From NCBI GenBank assembly GCA_947499955.1, contig CANMQI010000004.1:124001-188000 (forward strand): a stretch of 64,000 nt of DNA. The letters are read 5' to 3'. This document shows, in pieces, positions 60,768 through 64,000 of this stretch. The translations under genes were made by a program, and so were the position numbers. Positions within the stretch are counted from its first letter, which is position 1; each line of letters starts with the position of its first letter. The DNA comes from an uncultured Granulosicoccus sp. GTDB taxonomy: Bacteria > Pseudomonadota > Gammaproteobacteria > Granulosicoccales > Granulosicoccaceae. Below the pieces are notes generated by a model that saw nothing but the letters and a program-made list of their open reading frames with translations, did not search any database and was not told the DNA's origin.

Positions 60768-62000
60768 ATGAAGCGCGCAAGAAAGCGTTCACGCCTGTAT
60801 CTGAGCCTCGCTGCATTGTTGCTGCTTGGTGGCGCACTGGCCGTGGCGTTCTGGCCACGTGCCACTTTGGTCGATCTCGGAGAGGTGATACGAGCTCCGA
60901 TGATCGTGACCATTGATGATGAAGGCCGTACCCGTGTGCGTGATGCCTATGTCGTGTCCACGCCAGTGGCGGGCAGGTTGCTGCGCGTACAGCTCGATCC
61001 GGGTGATTCGGTGGTGCAGGGGGACACCGTGATCGCCTACATGCGGCCCAGTAATCCGGCTGTGCTGGATGCCCGTACACGCGAGCAGGCCAGGGCGGTC
61101 GTTGCCGCCGCGGCGGCATCGCTACGCGTTGCCCGGGCGGACCTGAATGCCGCCATTGCCAATCGTGATCTGGCGCAGTCCGAAAGAGAGCGCATCGAAC
61201 AACTGGCAAGACAGGGCATGACCACAGAGGCTGCGGTGGATCGTTCACGGCAGGAAGCGCGAGTGGCGCAGGCATATGTCGATACCGCCGAGGCGGCCAT
61301 ATCGATGCGCCAGGCCGAACTGGCCAATGCGCAGACACAGCTGATTGGCTTTGACGATCAGGGCTTGAGTCATGCCATCGGTTCGGCTCAGGATGACATC
61401 CCCATCCTGGCGCCGGCGTCCGGTCGCGTACTGCGCATCATGCAGCAGAGCGAGACCACACTGCCAGCCGGTGCGCCGGTCATGGAGATCGGTGATATCG
61501 ACGGGGATCTGGAAGTCATCGTGGACCTGCTATCGACTGATGCTGTTCAGATCTCGGCAGGAATGCGCGTGATCATCGACGAATGGGGTGGTCAGGCGCC
61601 CATCGACGGTGAGGTTGTGCGGGTGGATCCCTTTGGTGTCACGACATTCTCCGCACTGGGCGTCGAGGAACAGCGCGTCAATACGGTGATTCGCCTGCGC
61701 AGCCCGGTCGAGTCCTTCCAGGGGCTGGGTCACGGGTTTCGCGTTGAAACCAGAATCGTCATCTGGGAGGCGGAGGATGTCCTGAGCGTGCCTGCCAGTG
61801 CGTTGTTTCGTGAGCAGGGTGAGTGGGCAGTCCTGCGCGTCGATCGGGGCAACACGGCCCTGCAGACGGTTCAGATAGGCAGAAACAATGGTGTACAGGC
61901 TCAGGTGCTGGCAGGGCTGAAAGAAGGAGACTCGGTGGTGCTGTATCCCGCATCGGGCTTGTCGGAAGGTCAGCGGGTGCGGCAGAGGGAGATTGACTAG
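60768..62000 (+). CDS. HlyD/RND-type periplasmic adaptor protein
   Basis: A 410-residue membrane fusion protein: one N-terminal helix (about 11-28), a lipoyl-like domain around TPVAGRLLRVQLDPGDSVVQG (about 65-85), a long alpha-helical hairpin (about 97-190) with many Ala, Gln and Arg residues, the second lipoyl half APASGRVLRIMQQSETTLPAG (about 215-235), and a beta-barrel domain. It follows the permease by 6 bp, so ATPase, permease and adaptor form one operon, as in MacAB-type exporters. Confidence 0.9.
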   Translation: MKRARKRSRLYLSLAALLLLGGALAVAFWPRATLVDLGEVIRAPMIVTIDDEGRTRVRDAYVVSTPVAGRLLRVQLDPGDSVVQGDTVIAYMRPSNPAVLDARTREQARAVVAAAAASLRVARADLNAAIANRDLAQSERERIEQLARQGMTTEAAVDRSRQEARVAQAYVDTAEAAISMRQAELANAQTQLIGFDDQGLSHAIGSAQDDIPILAPASGRVLRIMQQSETTLPAGAPVMEIGDIDGDLEVIVDLLSTDAVQISAGMRVIIDEWGGQAPIDGEVVRVDPFGVTTFSALGVEEQRVNTVIRLRSPVESFQGLGHGFRVETRIVIWEAEDVLSVPASALFREQGEWAVLRVDRGNTALQTVQIGRNNGVQAQVLAGLKEGDSVVLYPASGLSEGQRVRQREID

Positions 62001-62142
62001 ACCTCAAGGCAGTCATCGCCGGTACTGAGTCGAGTGATGACAACCCTTCTGGTGGTGTACTCGTCCGCAGCTATCTACCACCCTGGCATCCCCAGGAGTT
62101 CAAATCCTGCATCAGCCCAGCCCGCCCAGCACCGTCAGCTCA

Positions 62143-63090
62143 TCAGTCGATTGTCCTGCGCAGAATGACCAGATTGTCCAGCACCGGGTTGGAGGTCCAG
62201 ATGAAGTCGGCATCGGCCCCATCGGTATCGAACACGTCCCTGAAATTGGTAAAGGCCTTCTTGTCCCTGACGCCAATGGCTTCGTTGGGAAAGGCGGAAG
62301 CCGAGGGCCACATCCTGTCGTCGAAGGCAGGCATCATCCAGTCGGCGGGCAGATCCCAGTAGGCCCCTGAAAAACCTCCGGCCTGATTGGTGCCTCTGGT
62401 ATCACAGGGGGTGCTGCGCCGGATCTGACGAGACGCCACCAGGCAGTTGCGATTCTTCAGTGGCGAGGTATAGAAGGTCTGTGCACGCCAGCGCCGGTTG
62501 GTAATGGCAACCGTGTTCCTGTCCGTATCCTGCAGATGCGCAACGAAGCCTCCGTGACCTGGCTGATAGGCCATGCCACCATGATTCTCGGAACCCAGAC
62601 CCAGGTTCTCTTCCCAATCAACGGCCATGACGCCAATGGTGAGGGGGCGATCAGCCTTGAAGCGCACCACGCTGGAATTGAGCGGTGTATACGGAACCGG
62701 GTCTACTGCCAGCAACACGCCATTCACATAGAGTTCGAAGTAGTTGTCCGCGTAGAGATACATCACGAATTCCTCGCTGCCGCCCGCATCCATCAGCGGT
62801 ACGCTCTGCAGATCGAGCTGGGCGACGGACGCCAATTGCGTACCGCCACATTCGTTGAACAGATCCGTTGCCTTGGGTGCTGTGTCGAAGTGCACCGTGG
62901 CAGGCACGATCTTCATCATGCCGTCATTGGCCTTGATTTCACCCACTGCGCTGACTCGGGATCCTTCGCCACAGTCTATCAGTCCCGGGTTGATCTGTTT
63001 GGCAGGACCGGTACTGAAGGCTGCATCCTGAGCGTGCAGGCCGGAGACGCTGGCGCACAGCACGGCAAAGGCAATGAAACGTGCAATCAT
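62143..63090 (-). CDS. Secreted hypothetical protein (about 315 aa)
   Basis: A predicted periplasmic or secreted protein: a signal peptide at residues 1-20 (MIARFIAFAVLCASVSGLHA) precedes about 295 residues rich in beta-forming segments, with conserved-looking stretches YADNYFELYVNGVLLAVDP and WDLPADWMMPAFDD. The pattern resembles the beta-sandwich carbohydrate-binding type (galactose-binding-like) often seen in algae-associated bacteria, but I cannot name a family. The frame opens at 63153; ATG 63090 has AGGA nine bases upstream and begins the signal peptide. Confidence 0.6.
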   Translation of the reverse strand: MIARFIAFAVLCASVSGLHAQDAAFSTGPAKQINPGLIDCGEGSRVSAVGEIKANDGMMKIVPATVHFDTAPKATDLFNECGGTQLASVAQLDLQSVPLMDAGGSEEFVMYLYADNYFELYVNGVLLAVDPVPYTPLNSSVVRFKADRPLTIGVMAVDWEENLGLGSENHGGMAYQPGHGGFVAHLQDTDRNTVAITNRRWRAQTFYTSPLKNRNCLVASRQIRRSTPCDTRGTNQAGGFSGAYWDLPADWMMPAFDDRMWPSASAFPNEAIGVRDKKAFTNFRDVFDTDGADADFIWTSNPVLDNLVILRRTID

Positions 63091-63296
63091 GAACAGTATT
63101 CCTGGCAGAGTATGGGCCGCCACAGCGGCAGAGTCTGGCGTATCACTGAACAATGTGTCCGAAAATCAGGAAAAACAGCACAGACCTTGAACAACAGTGC
63201 GCCTGCCCATTGCTTATCCGTGTCAGCAATGCCTGTGGATCATTCCTTACGCCGATGATGAAGCCGGTTTGCACTGGTTCACCATCGACTGTGCGG

Positions 63297-64000
63297 TTAC
63301 AGGTTACGGATTTCCACCGGCACCGTCTCCCCCCGGGGCTCGAACCCGAAGACCCGCCCGTAGAAACAGAGTTCCGAGCGGATGGCGTTGATGATAGTGG
63401 ACGCCTGCCGGAACCCGTGTTGCTCGCCTTCGTATTCCAGGTAGGCGACGGGCAACTGGCGGGCGTCCAGGGCATCGACAATCATGCGTGACTGATTGGG
63501 TGGAACGATCTTGTCTTCCGAGCCCTGCATGACGATCATCGGTGCGCTGAAGCCTTCCAGATGGTTGATGGGAGAGCGCTGCGCATACACCTCGGCATCA
63601 GCCGGCCAGGCGCCAATCAGGCTGTCCAGATAGCGTGATTCGAACTTGTGCGTATCGTTGGCCAGTGCTTCCAGGTCGGCCACACCATACAGACTGGTGC
63701 CGGCAGTGAAGGTATCGTGGAAGGCCAGTGCCGAGAGAACCGTGAACCCACCGGCGCTACCGCCGCGAATGATGAGCCTCTGAGCATCGACATCACCACG
63801 CGCCACCAGAAAGTCGGCCACAGCGACACAATCACGGACATCGGCGATGCCCCATTGACCTTCAAGCTTCTTGCGATAGGCCCGACCAAAGCCGCTGCTG
63901 CCTCGGTAGTTGACATCCACGACGGCAAAGCCACGACTGGTCCAGAAACGCTGTGCCAGTGAAATCTGTGAGCGGGCGGCCGAGGTCGGCCCTCCGTGTG
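63297..64000 (-). CDS. S9 family prolyl oligopeptidase (C-terminal part, truncated by window end)
   Basis: The last 234 codons of a serine peptidase whose N-terminal beta-propeller lies beyond the window. The visible part begins [19 protein letters not shown] and has [13 protein letters not shown], the nucleophile Ser81 of the fragment in GGSAGG, the acid Asp in GSEDKIVPP and the His in YEGEQHGF. These fit S9 peptidases such as DPP or acylaminoacyl-type enzymes. It lies 206 bp upstream of the secreted unknown on the same strand. Confidence 0.9.
   Translation of the reverse strand, partial: HGGPTSAARSQISLAQRFWTSRGFAVVDVNYRGSSGFGRAYRKKLEGQWGIADVRDCVAVADFLVARGDVDAQRLIIRGGSAGGFTVLSALAFHDTFTAGTSLYGVADLEALANDTHKFESRYLDSLIGAWPADAEVYAQRSPINHLEGFSAPMIVMQGSEDKIVPPNQSRMIVDALDARQLPVAYLEYEGEQHGFRQASTIINAIRSELCFYGRVFGFEPRGETVPVEIRNL

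Noticed and set aside
1-64000. tRNA, rRNA, insertion sequences, prophage or toxin-antitoxin modules
   Set aside because: I looked for these but saw no matching structures or genes.

Overview
The window comes from a GC-rich, free-living Gram-negative proteobacterium, most likely a marine gammaproteobacterial heterotroph. This placement is an inference from gene families only: an edd-eda/zwf-pgl-hexR arrangement with HexR-type operators, DsbB, an RMF-like protein, glcDEF and an Mrp-type cation/proton antiporter. No rRNA, tRNA, CRISPR array, insertion sequence or prophage was recognised. Genes are dense and most have clear family assignments.

Layout. 255-8041: a ten-gene Mrp/Mnh-type antiporter operon with a split MrpA and three large antiporter-like subunits. 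8104-17055: Entner-Doudoroff and pyruvate kinase genes (edd-eda on minus; zwf-pgl-hexR on plus; pyk on minus, beyond a FecR/LysM envelope protein). Three near-identical 15-bp sites resembling HexR operators precede edd, zwf and pyk. 17353-21564: glycolate oxidase glcDEF behind a possible short upstream ORF. 21612-28854: an AI-2E family exporter, a GAF hybrid kinase, a PAS-GGDEF-EAL protein, an RMF-like protein, small unknowns and DsbB. 29024-32569: a lipoprotein GH10 xylanase, a small coiled-coil protein and a DUF3750 protein. 32672-37990: a BDH2-like SDR, a beta-hydroxyacid dehydrogenase with a YihU-like substrate motif, a UxaA/SuyAB-type dehydratase-lyase, a YeeZ-like SDR and a TauE/SafE exporter. 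38176-43601: an apparently complete beta-hydroxyaspartate cycle (bhcR, bhcABCD). 43695-46912: RluA-type pseudouridine synthase, DUF2177 protein, about 700 bp of decayed short repeats, a REC-HDOD protein and an orphan rho-independent terminator. 47047-54144: GH1 beta-glucosidase, formate-THF ligase, an XdhC-family protein and Tex. 54261-64000: DHH phosphoesterase, S4-domain protein, hybrid histidine kinase, an ABC ATPase/FtsX permease/HlyD set, a secreted unknown and the C-terminal part of an S9 peptidase that runs off the window.

How the genes fit together. GlcDEF oxidises glycolate to glyoxylate and BhcABCD condenses two glyoxylates into oxaloacetate, so the window holds a route from glycolate, a major algal exudate, to central carbon. 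The Entner-Doudoroff block supplies the sugar side under a common repressor. Xylanase and beta-glucosidase suggest use of plant or algal glycans, and the Mrp complex fits a saline habitat. The least understood parts are the 32.7-38.0 kb sulfonate or sugar-acid cluster, the repeat-rich stretch at 44.9-45.6 kb and the orphan terminator at 46.9 kb.
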